A stretch of 54,508 nucleotides of DNA from Actinomycetales bacterium (GTDB taxonomy: Bacteria; Actinomycetota; Actinomycetes; S36-B12), in contig JAGWVT010000009.1 of NCBI GenBank assembly GCA_018970765.1, positions 1 through 54,508 of the forward strand, given 5' to 3'. Under the pieces are notes generated by a model, which did not search any database, was not told the origin of the DNA, and was given only the letters and a program-made list of their open reading frames with translations. The translations under genes were made by a program, and so were the position numbers. Position 1 is the stretch's first letter, and each line of letters starts with the position of its first letter. Shown piece by piece: positions 1 to 7,605 of this stretch.

Positions 1-1
1 C

Positions 2-415
2 GGTGATGCCGCGCGAGCCATACCGACCGAACAGATTCCCAGTTATGTCGCACGCACCTATGTGGACTCCCTGCGCTTCGGTATCGATCGTAGTTATTGG
101 TACGCGTGGACGCCCGACTATCGCCTGCTTGGCATTCAGATGTGGAACGGACTCACTGCAGAAGTGGCATACGGACAGATTTCCGAATGGGTGGTGGGTG
201 CACGCTTCAGTGGATGTCAGACCATTGACGCCCTGGTCACCTGCAACTTCGATCGCAACGGTCAACCATTCCGCATTGCCTACACCGACGATGAGACCAA
301 TCTGAGCCTGCCAATGCCCCGCGGGTTCACCACCGCCACCGTGCTCGGTGGAACCCCGACACCTGTGGCGGGCACCGTTGCTGTTGGGCCGACTCCGGTG
401 CGTCTAGCGCCCTGA
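2..415 (+). CDS. C-terminal fragment, glycoside-hydrolase-like protein (5' end outside window)
   Basis: The frame is open from base 2 to the stop at 413-415, so the gene begins left of the window. About 137 residues remain. They are rich in aromatic residues (RSYWYAWTP, GIQMWNG) and have two cysteines (SGCQ, VTCNF) that could form a disulfide. The pattern resembles the end of the catalytic barrel and the small beta-domain of secreted actinobacterial glycoside hydrolases of the GH39 or GH5 kind. The catalytic residues would lie upstream, so the enzyme class cannot be confirmed. The gene converges on the DsrE-like gene with a 28-base gap. The hydrolase reading is a tentative inference; the partial gene itself is clear. 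Confidence 0.5.
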   Translation, partial: GDAARAIPTEQIPSYVARTYVDSLRFGIDRSYWYAWTPDYRLLGIQMWNGLTAEVAYGQISEWVVGARFSGCQTIDALVTCNFDRNGQPFRIAYTDDETNLSLPMPRGFTTATVLGGTPTPVAGTVAVGPTPVRLAP

Positions 416-443
416 ATCCCTGCTCAGACACCAATGTGTCAGG

Positions 444-827
444 TCAATACGTCAGGGCCTTGGTGCCGGGTGCCAGCAGTTCTTCGACAAAACTGCTGGC
501 ACCAGCGACCCGAACTCCGGGTAGCAGAGCTTCGGTGGCGATGCCGCGCCGCTGCAGACACTGGGTGCAGGCAGTGACCGCACCCATGTCGAGGACTGTG
601 GCAAGGAGGTCACGCGCGGGTGTTGCACCCTCCAAAGTGAAGGTGGGTCCGCTGAAGTTGAGGGCGAGCAGGGTTGCGTCGCCAGTGAGCCACAGCGATA
701 CGTCGGCGCCGGCCAGGCAGGCGGTTGCTGCAACGGTCAGCCCCTGTGAACAGCGCTCAGGGGCATCGGCACCGACAAGGACCTTTATAAGTAGCCGAGT
801 TTGTGCAACTGCGCTCTCATCCGCCAT
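444..827 (-). CDS. DsrE/DsrF-like family protein
   Basis: A protein of 127 residues with the DsrE/F-like small alpha/beta fold: a first strand (LLIKVLVGAD), a helix with a cysteine (ERCSQGLTVAATACLAGADV), a hydrophobic strand (SLWLTGDATLLAL) and a CxxC-like pair (TACTQCLQRRGI). Family members handle persulfide sulfur or act as small peroxiredoxin-like proteins. Here the cysteines suggest a thiol or sulfur-relay role, but the substrate is unknown. It diverges from the nitrobindin gene across about 98 bases and sits beside Fur and YgfZ genes, which fits an iron-sulfur or redox setting. The start is the only ATG that keeps the first beta strand. Confidence 0.65.
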   Translation of the reverse strand: MADESAVAQTRLLIKVLVGADAPERCSQGLTVAATACLAGADVSLWLTGDATLLALNFSGPTFTLEGATPARDLLATVLDMGAVTACTQCLQRRGIATEALLPGVRVAGASSFVEELLAPGTKALTY

Positions 828-925
828 ACCGGGTACGCTGCCTTAGCGCTGTGTCGCCGTCAAGTGAATACTTGCGTGTTGGCTTGCACGGGGACAGTTC
901 CCCACGTCCGAGAGGTGACGTCGCA

Positions 926-985
926 ATGAGCGAGAACACCATGAGCGAGAACTCCATGAGCGAGAACTCCATGAGCGAGAACGCC
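926..985 (+). repeat. 15-bp tandem repeat, four copies, at the nitrobindin start codon
   Basis: Four in-phase 15-base units at 926-940, 941-955, 956-970 and 971-985. Each begins ATGAGCGAGAAC and ends ACC, TCC, TCC or GCC. Every unit supplies an ATG, so a copy-number change alters protein length by five residues but never the frame. The ribosome binding site precedes only the first copy. Confidence 0.95.
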
Positions 986-1510
986 GAGGGATCGCCGGTC
1001 GTCGCTGACGAGGTCAAGCCCCTGGCGTGGCTACTGGGGCGTTGGACGGGTGTTGGCACCGGTCAGTACCCGACCATTGAGGACTTTCGGTTTGGGCAAG
1101 AGGTGGGCTTCAGCACCGATGGCCGACCCTTCCTGACCTATTGGTCGCGCAGTTGGCTGCTCGACGACGATGGCAATCAGGTGCGACCCCTGGCCACCGA
1201 GACAGGATTTTGGCGCCCGCGACCGAACAACCACATCGAGATGCAACTCGTGCACCCGACCGGCTACGCCGAAATCTGGTACGGAACTCTCACGGTCACG
1301 GGCATGGAAAATGCGACGATCACCGGAGCTCGCGTGGACATGCGCACTGACATGGTGGCGCGGACCGAGTCGGCGAAGGAGTACGTGGACGGCCATCGCC
1401 TCTACGGACTGGTCGAAGGTCGTCTGCTGTGGACCTTTGACATGGCAGCTGTGGGCCAGTCGATCACGAACCACCTCGCAGCGACCTTGAATCGAGTCGA
1501 GGGCAGCTGA
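926..1510 (+). CDS. Nitrobindin-like heme-binding beta-barrel protein (FABP-like, DUF1794)
   Basis: A protein of 194 residues. After a repetitive N-terminus it has the family signature LLGRWTGVGTGQYPTI, then alternating strands (FRFGQEVGFS, RPFLTYWSRSW, GFWRP, IEMQLVHPTGYAEIWYG) typical of the ten-stranded nitrobindin barrel. Nitrobindins bind ferric heme and react with NO or peroxynitrite in the cytoplasm. The start at 926 is preceded by AGAGGTG at 911-917; an upstream extension of the frame has no such site. The first 20 residues are four copies of a five-residue unit beginning MSEN, each carrying its own possible start codon. The Fur gene follows after one base, so the two are probably co-transcribed. 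Confidence 0.85.
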   Translation: MSENTMSENSMSENSMSENAEGSPVVADEVKPLAWLLGRWTGVGTGQYPTIEDFRFGQEVGFSTDGRPFLTYWSRSWLLDDDGNQVRPLATETGFWRPRPNNHIEMQLVHPTGYAEIWYGTLTVTGMENATITGARVDMRTDMVARTESAKEYVDGHRLYGLVEGRLLWTFDMAAVGQSITNHLAATLNRVEGS

Positions 1511-1511
1511 G

Positions 1512-1970
1512 ATGGGCACTGAGGACTGGGATCGGCGACTGCGCGAGCAGGGGTACCGCATCACGCCGCAGCGCCAACTTGTTCTCGAAGCCGTCGAGCG
1601 GTTGCGACACGGAACGCCGGAGGCCATCCTCGTCGAAGTGCAGCGCACCGCGTCAGGCGTCAATCTGTCCACGATCTATCGCACGCTTGAGGTTCTTGAA
1701 GAGGTCGGGCTGGTCACCCATGCGCATATTGGTCATGGCGCGCCGACGTATCACGCGGTGGAAGAAGAAATTCATATTCATCTGGTCTGCGATCGCTGCC
1801 GGGCTGTGGAGAGTGTGTCTGCGGACGTTGCCGCCAGTTTCGTCAAGCGTTTGAAGTCCGACTTCGGATTCGACACCGACATTTCGCATATCTCGATGCA
1901 CGGAGCCTGCCGCGACTGCAGTACGCGGGAGCGCAACTGGCAGGAAGTCGACGAGGGTGCCCAGCGGTGA
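1512..1970 (+). CDS. Fur-family metalloregulator
   Basis: A protein of 152 residues with the Fur layout: an N-terminal winged helix (GYRITPQRQLVLEAV ... NLSTIYRTLEVLEEVGLV) for DNA binding, then a dimerisation domain. It has a histidine-rich regulatory metal site (HAHIGHGAPTYH and EIHIHLVCDRC) and two CxxC pairs (CDRC and CRDC) for structural zinc. The sequence does not settle whether it responds to iron, zinc, nickel or peroxide. The ATG lies one base after the nitrobindin stop, and its own stop overlaps the GTG of the ygfZ gene (GTGA). It therefore sits inside a tightly coupled nitrobindin-fur-ygfZ unit and may regulate a nearby redox gene. Confidence 0.9.
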   Translation: MGTEDWDRRLREQGYRITPQRQLVLEAVERLRHGTPEAILVEVQRTASGVNLSTIYRTLEVLEEVGLVTHAHIGHGAPTYHAVEEEIHIHLVCDRCRAVESVSADVAASFVKRLKSDFGFDTDISHISMHGACRDCSTRERNWQEVDEGAQR

Positions 1971-2914
1971 CCAACGGGGTTGCGCCGCCGGAGGACAATC
2001 CTGATCAAGGTGTTGCCTGGCACTACGGGGATCCCCTGCGGGAGCAGCGTTGGCTTGTTGACGGCACCGGTGTGGTGGATCTGGCAAATCGCGGTCTGCT
2101 GCGCGTAGCCGGGGAGGATCGCCTCACCTGGCTGCATGCGTTGACGACGCAGCACCTAGAGAAACTTGCACCCCACCAGAGCAGCACGGCACTGATTTTG
2201 GATCCGCAGGGCCACGTCGAGTTTGAGCTGCACCTGATCGATGACGGCAGTGCGACGTGGCTCATCTGTCAGCCGGGTCAGGCCGATGGATTGCGGGCTT
2301 ACCTGGAGTCGATGCGTTTCATGCTTCGGGTTGATGTTGTCGATGAAAGCGATGACTACGCCGTGCTGTGGTCGGCTGCACCATTGAGCGACCTCGCCTG
2401 GTCGCCACCACAAGCTTTTCGGGACCGCGGCTGGATGGGCTTTGAGTCCATCCTGACGCGCCAGGCGTATGAGCAGGCGCTGATGCAGGCAGCGCATCGC
2501 TGCGGCACGTGGGCACTAGAGGCACTGCGGGTTGCCGCCGGTGCCCCGCGAATCGGGCTTGAGACGGACCACCGCACGATTCCCAATGAGGTCGATTGGT
2601 TGAACACCGCGGTGCATCTGCAGAAGGGCTGCTACCGCGGTCAGGAGACGGTTGCGAAGGTGCACAACCTCGGCCGACCACCCCGACGACTGGAACTCCT
2701 GCTGCTCGACGGCTCAGCTGAACGGCCGCCGAAGCACGGTGATGTGGTGATGTTTGACGGGCGCGAAGTGGGCTTCATTGGCACGGGTGTGCAGCACTAC
2801 GAACTTGGGCCTATTGCCAGCGCGATCATCAAGCGGTCCGTGCCAACGGACGCACCACTCATGGTGCGGACAGCCGACGGTGATCTGCCCGCGCACCAGG
2901 ACTCACACCTCTAG
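1967..2914 (+). CDS. ygfZ: Folate-binding protein YgfZ/CAF17-like
   Basis: A protein of 315 residues of the GcvT-like fold. The diagnostic motif [23 protein letters not shown] (residues about 223-245) contains the Cys of the K-G-C-Y-x-G-Q-E signature. Family members bind tetrahydrofolate and support maturation or repair of some Fe-S enzymes such as the tRNA methylthiotransferase MiaB. The GTG start overlaps the fur stop by four bases, which indicates translational coupling. The 3' end overlaps that of the convergent dtd gene by 12 bases. Two larger GcvT-domain proteins occur at 25.9-39.2 kb, but this one lacks the FAD domain and carries the YgfZ signature. Confidence 0.9.
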   Translation: MTNGVAPPEDNPDQGVAWHYGDPLREQRWLVDGTGVVDLANRGLLRVAGEDRLTWLHALTTQHLEKLAPHQSSTALILDPQGHVEFELHLIDDGSATWLICQPGQADGLRAYLESMRFMLRVDVVDESDDYAVLWSAAPLSDLAWSPPQAFRDRGWMGFESILTRQAYEQALMQAAHRCGTWALEALRVAAGAPRIGLETDHRTIPNEVDWLNTAVHLQKGCYRGQETVAKVHNLGRPPRRLELLLLDGSAERPPKHGDVVMFDGREVGFIGTGVQHYELGPIASAIIKRSVPTDAPLMVRTADGDLPAHQDSHL

Positions 2915-3343
2915 CAGGATCGTCATCGGTCCGTCGTTGACCAACTGAACCTTCATGTCAGCGCCGAAGCGTCCGGTAGACACCGACGCGCCGAGTGCCG
3001 CAAGCGCATCGATCACCGCTGTGACGATGGGTTCGGCGACCGGTCCAGGTGCGGCAGCATCCCAGGTGGGACGACGCCCTTTGCGCGTGTCGGCGTAGAG
3101 CGTGAATTGGCTGATTACCAGGATGGGCAAGCCCAGGTCGCCGGCGGAAAGCTCTTTGCCGTCGTCCGGCGCGGGAAAGATGCGCAGGTTCCATATCTTC
3201 TCGGCTACCTTCGACGCGGTCGCAACGGAGTCGTCATGGGTCACGCCGATGAGTGCAACCAGTCCGGGTCCGTCGAACCCGCCGAGACGCACACCATCGA
3301 CGTGAACTTGGGCACCCATTGCTCGTTGCAGCACGGCTCGCAC
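2903..3343 (-). CDS. dtd: D-aminoacyl-tRNA deacylase
   Basis: A protein of 146 residues, the usual length of DTD. It removes D-amino acids (and glycine) wrongly attached to tRNA. The two family motifs are present: SQFTLYAD with the catalytic-loop Gln/Thr region, and the C-terminal [11 protein letters not shown] carrying the Gly-cisPro element. The frame stays open further upstream, but the family begins with (M)RAVLQR, which corresponds exactly to the GTG at 3341-3343; that start is used here. The gene converges on ygfZ with a 12-base 3' overlap and is divergent from the asparaginase gene. Confidence 0.93.
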   Translation of the reverse strand: MRAVLQRAMGAQVHVDGVRLGGFDGPGLVALIGVTHDDSVATASKVAEKIWNLRIFPAPDDGKELSAGDLGLPILVISQFTLYADTRKGRRPTWDAAAPGPVAEPIVTAVIDALAALGASVSTGRFGADMKVQLVNDGPMTILLEV

Positions 3344-3437
3344 GGCGACAGCGTGCCAGATCGATCGTCCGGGGACATCGCTCGTCCGGGACATTGATCA
3401 CCGCGCCTGCGGCTGTAGCTCCTGCCAGGATGGGTCG

Positions 3438-4421
3438 GTGATCGCCGAAGGAGCCGAGGTTCTCGCCGAGGCGGTACGCGGCGATCTGGTGGAGTGCGCG
3501 TACTTGGGCCACGCGGTCCTGGTGGACGTACAGGGTCGGGAACTTGCTGCTTGGGGGAATCCGGACGAGGTGGTATTCACCCGATCGGCGAACAAACCTT
3601 TCCAGGCGATGGCCATGCTGCAGGCTGGTCTCGACGTATCGGACGAACACCTCGCCATGGTCACCTCCTCGCACAGTGGTGAGCCCTTTCATCTGGAGCG
3701 CGTCGTCGCGATGCTCGATTCCGCGGGGCTAAGCGTTGATGCTCTCCGCACCCCGCCTGACTATCCGCTCGATCGCATGGAGCGGCGATCCTGGCTGCGT
3801 GCCGATCGCGCGGCGAGTTCCCTGGCCATGAATTGTTCCGGCAAGCACGCCGGCATGTTGGCGACCTGCGTCGTCAACGGTTGGCCTACTGACGACTATC
3901 GCGACCCTGGGCATCCGTTACAAGAGCACATCACCGCCCAGGTCGCTGCCTTCGCCGGTAAGCCGGTCGCAACGGTGAGCGTTGATGGGTGTGGTGCGCC
4001 AGTCCTGGCGTTCCCGCTGCGAACCTTGGCACAGATGGTGGCGCGGTTGTTGAGCACCGGTGGACACGGAGCACGTGTTGTCGAGGCGATGCGAAGTTAT
4101 CCGGCACTGATTGGCGGCACACACCGTGACGCCACGGCATTCATGCAGGCCGTGCCAGGTCTGATCGCCAAAGACGGTGCGGACGGTGTCTTCATCGTCG
4201 GGTGGCCCGACGGGCGCGCATTGGCCGTGAAGATGGTCGATGGTGGCGACCGGCCTCGTGCCGCGGTCGTCGCTACCTTGATCGGGCTCGTCAGTAATGA
4301 TCCAGCGCTGCTACCCGATTGGCGTGAGCGCCCTGTCCTAGGCGGTGGTCGACCAGTGGGGCAGCTGCGCGGCGCCGCTGCGCTCAGTCGCCACCTTGCT
4401 GGGATGCATGTCAGCACCTAG
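3438..4421 (+). CDS. L-asparaginase II family protein (Rhizobium AnsA type)
   Basis: A protein of 327 residues of the asparaginase II family (PF06089), unrelated to the E. coli AnsB fold. Conserved blocks are visible: FTRSANKPFQ with the Ser-x-x-Lys pair, VTSSHSGEPFH, AMNCSGKHAGML and VSVDGCGAPV. The predicted reaction is hydrolysis of L-asparagine to aspartate and ammonia in the cytoplasm. The GTG start has no ribosome binding site; a CAGGAT hexamer lies six bases upstream, weakly suggesting a leaderless message. The 3' end overlaps the start of an amino-acid permease, so uptake and hydrolysis are probably coupled. Confidence 0.88.
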   Translation: MIAEGAEVLAEAVRGDLVECAYLGHAVLVDVQGRELAAWGNPDEVVFTRSANKPFQAMAMLQAGLDVSDEHLAMVTSSHSGEPFHLERVVAMLDSAGLSVDALRTPPDYPLDRMERRSWLRADRAASSLAMNCSGKHAGMLATCVVNGWPTDDYRDPGHPLQEHITAQVAAFAGKPVATVSVDGCGAPVLAFPLRTLAQMVARLLSTGGHGARVVEAMRSYPALIGGTHRDATAFMQAVPGLIAKDGADGVFIVGWPDGRALAVKMVDGGDRPRAAVVATLIGLVSNDPALLPDWRERPVLGGGRPVGQLRGAAALSRHLAGMHVST

Positions 4422-5607
4422 TGCGGGCTCGGGACTGATTCGCCACCTGGGTCTGGTCGGTGCCACCGTCGTGGGTGTTGCGGCAATGCTGGGCACTGGT
4501 GTTTTCGCCGTTTGGACTCCGGCACTCGCACTCAGCGGTCCGTGGTTGCTCATCGCTCTCGGTGTTGCCGCAGCCTGCGCGGGTCTCAATGCGTTGTCTG
4601 CGGTTCGCCTGGCTGCGCAGCACCCGGAGTCCGGCGGCGCGTACGCCTATGCGCGGATTCGCCTCGGTCGACCGCCTGCAGTGCTGGCCGGCTGGGCGTT
4701 CATTCTCGGGAAGGCGGCATCCGCCGCAGCGGCTGGTCTGACTATCGGCGTCTACCTCATGCCACAGCACCCCCAGGTAATTGCCTGGTTTGCCATCGGT
4801 TTGTGCCTAGCCCTTGATCTGGCCGGCCTGCGTCGATCCGTGGTGGTCAGCGGCATTCTGGTGGCCTGCGTGGTGCTGATCCTGGTCGTTGTCTGCACTG
4901 CCAGTTTGGTGACCAATCCCCTTGACGTTTCAGTTAACCCCTCCGGGAATCTCGATAGCAGCAGAAATGTGACTGGGTTGGATGTTCTTGCAGCATCAGG
5001 CCTGATCTTTCTGGCGTTCGCTGGGTATGCCCGAATTACCGTGCTCGGAGAGGAAGTGCGTCACCCAGCGTGGACAATTCCGCGCGCTGTGCTGCTGTCG
5101 CTGGCCGCAGTGCTGCTGATCTACGTCGGCGTTGCCGTGACAGTCCTGGCAGCCGAACAAGCGGGCCTCATGATTGGTGTTGCATCGTTGGAGAGCATCG
5201 TCCCCGATTCGTGGCATTGGCTGGTTGCTGTCGGGGCTGTACTTGCCGCGGGTGCTTCGTTATTGGCATTGCTCACCGCGATTGGTCGGACGACGTTCGC
5301 GATGGCTCGACGTGGTGATGCTCCTAGACAACTGGCGAATGTGCACAGTGGTGTTCCTCGGCAAGCCGCGCTGCTGGCGGCGGTACTGGCTGCACTGGTC
5401 GTATCGGGTGGCAGCCTGCCCTGGGCGGTCGGCCTATCGAGCACTTTCGTGCTCACCTACTACACAGTGATGCATGTGACAGCCTGCACACTGCCGGGTC
5501 GAATCCTCACTCGATGGGTTGTGCCGGTACTGGGCATTGGTCTATGCGGTGCACTTGTGCTGTCGTTGGTGCTGATGCTGCCGCGTGTTTCCACACTCGG
5601 TCATTGA
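4408..5607 (+). CDS. APC-superfamily amino acid permease
   Basis: An inner-membrane transporter of about 399 residues with roughly 12 hydrophobic segments. The first helix has the APC signature GATVVGVAAMLGTGVF (unwound helix-1 Gly motif), and helix 3 is preceded by SGGAYAYARIRLGRPPAVLAGW. The ATG at 4408 lies inside the end of the asparaginase gene (14-base overlap); earlier in-frame starts would add a non-hydrophobic tail read from asparaginase codons. Substrate is unknown. Coupling to asparaginase suggests asparagine or a related amino acid, by inference only. The family usually has 430-500 residues, so this member is short, ending after about 12 helices. Confidence 0.8.
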   Translation: MSAPSAGSGLIRHLGLVGATVVGVAAMLGTGVFAVWTPALALSGPWLLIALGVAAACAGLNALSAVRLAAQHPESGGAYAYARIRLGRPPAVLAGWAFILGKAASAAAAGLTIGVYLMPQHPQVIAWFAIGLCLALDLAGLRRSVVVSGILVACVVLILVVVCTASLVTNPLDVSVNPSGNLDSSRNVTGLDVLAASGLIFLAFAGYARITVLGEEVRHPAWTIPRAVLLSLAAVLLIYVGVAVTVLAAEQAGLMIGVASLESIVPDSWHWLVAVGAVLAAGASLLALLTAIGRTTFAMARRGDAPRQLANVHSGVPRQAALLAAVLAALVVSGGSLPWAVGLSSTFVLTYYTVMHVTACTLPGRILTRWVVPVLGIGLCGALVLSLVLMLPRVSTLGH

Positions 5608-5616
5608 CGATCGGCC

Positions 5617-5622
5617 TAGCAT
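5617..5622 (+). promoter_or_regulatory. Candidate -10 element of a leaderless promoter (DUF6159 gene)
   Basis: TAGCAT lies exactly six bases before the ATG at 5629 and no ribosome binding site is visible. This TANNNT-N6-ATG layout is the usual signature of leaderless transcription in actinobacteria. No good -35 hexamer was found. Confidence 0.5.
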
Positions 5623-5628
5623 GCAGCT

Positions 5629-6483
5629 ATGGCAACCAGATCGTGGGGTCAGAGCAAACTCCTGACGCAGAAGTCTTGGGCAATCATCAAGGAGAACCGA
5701 TACCTGATGGCCTTTCCCATTCTGGGTTTCCTCGTCAGTTTGCTGCCGCTAGCCGTGTTCTGGATCCCGGCTGGGTTCTTCCTGCTGAACAACCAGAACT
5801 GGGTTGGCATAGCGCTGGCAATTGTGGGCGTATTCGCCAACCAGATCGTCATCTCGATCAGCTCCGGCGGACTCGTAGCGGCAGCTGACTCGGAACTCGC
5901 CGGTCAGGACTCGTCAATTGCCCATGGCATCGGTCGTGCATTCGCGCGCATCGTTCCGTTGATCGGCTGGGCGTTCATCGCGACGGTGGTCAACGTAATC
6001 GTGGGTGCCATGCGTGGCCGAGGGGGCAACGGAGCGGCTGATGCGCTACGCAATCTGGCCGCTGCCGGGGTCCTGGCGATGTGGCAGTTGGTGACCTTTT
6101 TCGTTCTGCCATTGATCATGTTGGAGGGCCAGGGCCCGATCAGCGCCATCAAGCAGTCGTTCGCGTTATTCCGACAGAAGTGGGGCACGCAGATCTTCGG
6201 CGGCGTTCGCATTGGCGGGCTGGTTGGGCTCGTGACGATCCTGCCCGGCATCCTGCTAGTTCTCCTCGGCGGGTGGCTGGCCATCTCGGGTAGCGCGACC
6301 GCACTTGGCTTTGGCGTCGGGGTCATCGTCCTGGGCATCCTGCTGTTCATGGTTGGGGCCCTGCTTATCTCGACAATGCGCGGGATCTTCTCGGTGGTCC
6401 TTTACCGCTTCGCCAGCCAGGGCACCGTGGAGGGCGGCTTCACCGCGGAGGAACTGACGGGGGCGATTCGCACCGCTCGTTAG
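5629..6483 (+). CDS. Multi-pass membrane protein, DUF6159-like
   Basis: A protein of 284 residues with about six transmembrane segments and no charged catalytic motif. The N-terminal block (WGQSKLLTQKSWAIIKENRYLMAFPILGFLVSLL, split here by description only) has the pattern W-x-x-S-W-x-x-x-K-x-x-x-x-L-x-x-F-P of the DUF6159 family, whose function is unknown. A central amphipathic stretch (QGPISAIKQSFALFRQKWGTQIFGG) precedes a glycine-rich pair of helices. It stands alone between the permease and the XRE regulator with its own candidate leaderless promoter. The family name is recalled from the pattern, not searched. Confidence 0.6.
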   Translation: MATRSWGQSKLLTQKSWAIIKENRYLMAFPILGFLVSLLPLAVFWIPAGFFLLNNQNWVGIALAIVGVFANQIVISISSGGLVAAADSELAGQDSSIAHGIGRAFARIVPLIGWAFIATVVNVIVGAMRGRGGNGAADALRNLAAAGVLAMWQLVTFFVLPLIMLEGQGPISAIKQSFALFRQKWGTQIFGGVRIGGLVGLVTILPGILLVLLGGWLAISGSATALGFGVGVIVLGILLFMVGALLISTMRGIFSVVLYRFASQGTVEGGFTAEELTGAIRTAR

Positions 6484-6491
6484 CCCGCTGT

Positions 6492-6526
6492 GTGCTGCAA
6501 GCACCTCCGTTTGCATTTGCAAGCAC
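6492..6526 (+). promoter_or_regulatory. Candidate operator overlapping the XRE-gene promoter
   Basis: TGCAAGCAC occurs twice on the same strand, at 6496-6504 and 6518-6526, exactly 22 bases (two helical turns) apart. The first copy lies in an inverted repeat with arms GTGCT/AGCAC (6492-6504). The second adjoins another with arms TTGCA/TGCAA (6511-6522). A promoter-like pair, TTGCAT at 6511-6516 and CATACT at 6534-6539 with a 17-base spacer, overlaps the second site. Binding here would block the promoter, so autorepression by the XRE protein is the simplest reading. Confidence 0.55.
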
Positions 6527-6545
6527 TGGAGGCCATACTTGGCAC

Positions 6546-7004
6546 ATGACGCGCATAGATGTTCAGGGCCTGGGGGAGTTCATCCGCCACCAGCGGGATC
6601 AGGCCCAAATGTCGTTGCGTCAGTTGGCCAAAGCGGCCGAAGTTTCTAACCCCTATCTCAGCCAGGTTGAGCGTGGGCTTCGTAAGCCCAGCGCGGAGAT
6701 CTTGGCGCGAATTGCCCAGGGACTGCGGATTTCCGCGGAAACCCTGTACGTGCAGGCGGGCATCCTGGCCGAGCGTGATGGCGATTCGGCAGTCACCACC
6801 GCAATAGCGGCTGATCGCACGATCACCGAGCGTCAACGCACCACCCTGCTGCAGATCTACGCGGCCTTCCAGGCGGAGAACCGCGTGAACGCAGCCGAAG
6901 ACAGCCCCAACCCGGGCTCAATGCAGGGCGAACCATCGGCCGACCGACCGTCGAGCCAGTGGTCCCGAAATCAGGAAGGAAGTACCGACGATGAATACCT
7001 CTGA
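6546..7004 (+). CDS. XRE-family helix-turn-helix regulator (Rv0474-like position)
   Basis: A protein of 152 residues. The N-terminal HTH_3 domain spans residues about 9-65 (GEFIRHQRDQAQMSLRQLAK, then VSNPYLSQVERGLRKPS as recognition helix region). A helical linker and a disordered, acidic C-terminus follow. The ATG at 6546 is six bases after CATACT and lacks a ribosome binding site, so the message is probably leaderless. Its 3' end overlaps the next gene by 14 bases. Position and order (XRE regulator, HbhA-like protein, DUF2516 protein) match M. tuberculosis Rv0474-Rv0476. Likely role: control of its own unit via the repeats just upstream. Confidence 0.85.
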   Translation: MTRIDVQGLGEFIRHQRDQAQMSLRQLAKAAEVSNPYLSQVERGLRKPSAEILARIAQGLRISAETLYVQAGILAERDGDSAVTTAIAADRTITERQRTTLLQIYAAFQAENRVNAAEDSPNPGSMQGEPSADRPSSQWSRNQEGSTDDEYL

Positions 7005-7494
7005 CGGCGTCAATAACGCCAACGGCGCCACCGCTGGCAGCGCGACTGCCACCACTCCTGTGAACCCCACGACACAGGAGCCGCAGGTACCCGCCGGCCA
7101 GATTCAGCACCCGCAGGAGACGGCGAGTACTGGTGCCGCCAGCGAACGCAATGCGATTGATCAGGTGATCGCGGTTGCGTCACGTGCCCGCGCAACGGCC
7201 ATCGAGGCCGCGGCGCAGGCTCGCGAAGCGGTCAGTGTGCAAAAGGTCGACCTGCCGTTCGGTTTGCCCGAGGTTCCGGTGCCCACCGTCGACCTCGCCA
7301 AGTTCGATACGAGCAAGTTGGATCTGCCGAAGATCGACCTCGGCAAGTTGGAACTTCCGAAGATCGATCCGAGCACGATCGATGTTCCAGCCCTTGCCGC
7401 CGACGCGCGTGAGCGCCTGGTAGCTGCAGGTGAGGACGTTCGACGGGGTGTGAGCAGCACGGTCACGCTGATCCGTGAGGCAGTGCGCCTGTAG
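6991..7494 (+). CDS. HbhA-position protein with decapeptide repeats
   Basis: A protein of 167 residues. The first 45 residues are low-complexity (Asn, Thr, Ala, Gln). A helix (RNAIDQVIAVASRARATAIE) follows, then about three and a half copies of a ten-residue unit of pattern [DE]-L-P-K-I-D-x-x-K-L, and a final amphipathic helix. GGAAG lies about nine bases before the ATG. By position it corresponds to mycobacterial HbhA, the heparin-binding hemagglutinin, but it lacks the lysine/alanine-rich C-terminal tail that binds heparan sulfate there. No signal peptide or membrane helix is seen. Adhesin function should not be assumed; a helical membrane-associated or structural protein is equally possible. 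Confidence 0.6.
   Translation: MNTSDGVNNANGATAGSATATTPVNPTTQEPQVPAGQIQHPQETASTGAASERNAIDQVIAVASRARATAIEAAAQAREAVSVQKVDLPFGLPEVPVPTVDLAKFDTSKLDLPKIDLGKLELPKIDPSTIDVPALAADARERLVAAGEDVRRGVSSTVTLIREAVRL
7291..7380 (+). repeat. 30-bp imperfect tandem repeat inside the HbhA-like gene
   Basis: Three 30-base units at 7291-7320, 7321-7350 and 7351-7380, with a partial fourth from 7381. They encode the decapeptides DLAKFDTSKL, DLPKIDLGKL and ELPKIDPSTI. Differences lie largely at third codon positions, so the protein repeat seems to be under selection. Confidence 0.85.
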
Positions 7495-7527
7495 TTCGAG
7501 GGAATGTTTCGAGCGAGTTTTCTCGAG

Positions 7528-7573
7528 CAACCATGAGGGGCGGCCGCAGACCTGCGGCCGCCCCTCATGGTTG
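7528..7573 (+). terminator. Strong hairpin, probable terminator after the HbhA-like gene
   Basis: A perfect inverted repeat: 22-base arms at 7528-7549 and 7552-7573 around a two-base centre, very G+C-rich in the stem. It lies 34 bases after the stop at 7494. There is no long T run, as is common for actinobacterial terminators. It also separates the XRE/HbhA-like unit from the DUF2516 gene. Confidence 0.8.
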
Positions 7574-7593
7574 GTGGCCACCTCGGACTGGGA

Positions 7594-7599
7594 TAGCGT
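7594..7599 (+). promoter_or_regulatory. Candidate -10 element of a leaderless promoter (DUF2516 gene)
   Basis: TAGCGT sits exactly six bases before the ATG at 7606, directly after the hairpin at 7528-7573 that ends the previous unit, so a separate promoter is needed here. Confidence 0.45.
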
Positions 7600-7605
7600 G
7601 CAGAG

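Noticed and set aside
421-443. Small hairpin GACAC/GTGTC between converging genes as terminator
   Set aside because: Five-base arms with no T run are too weak to call.
1031-1672. Open frame of 213 codons antisense to the nitrobindin and fur genes
   Set aside because: Both plus-strand genes have clear motifs and tight spacing.
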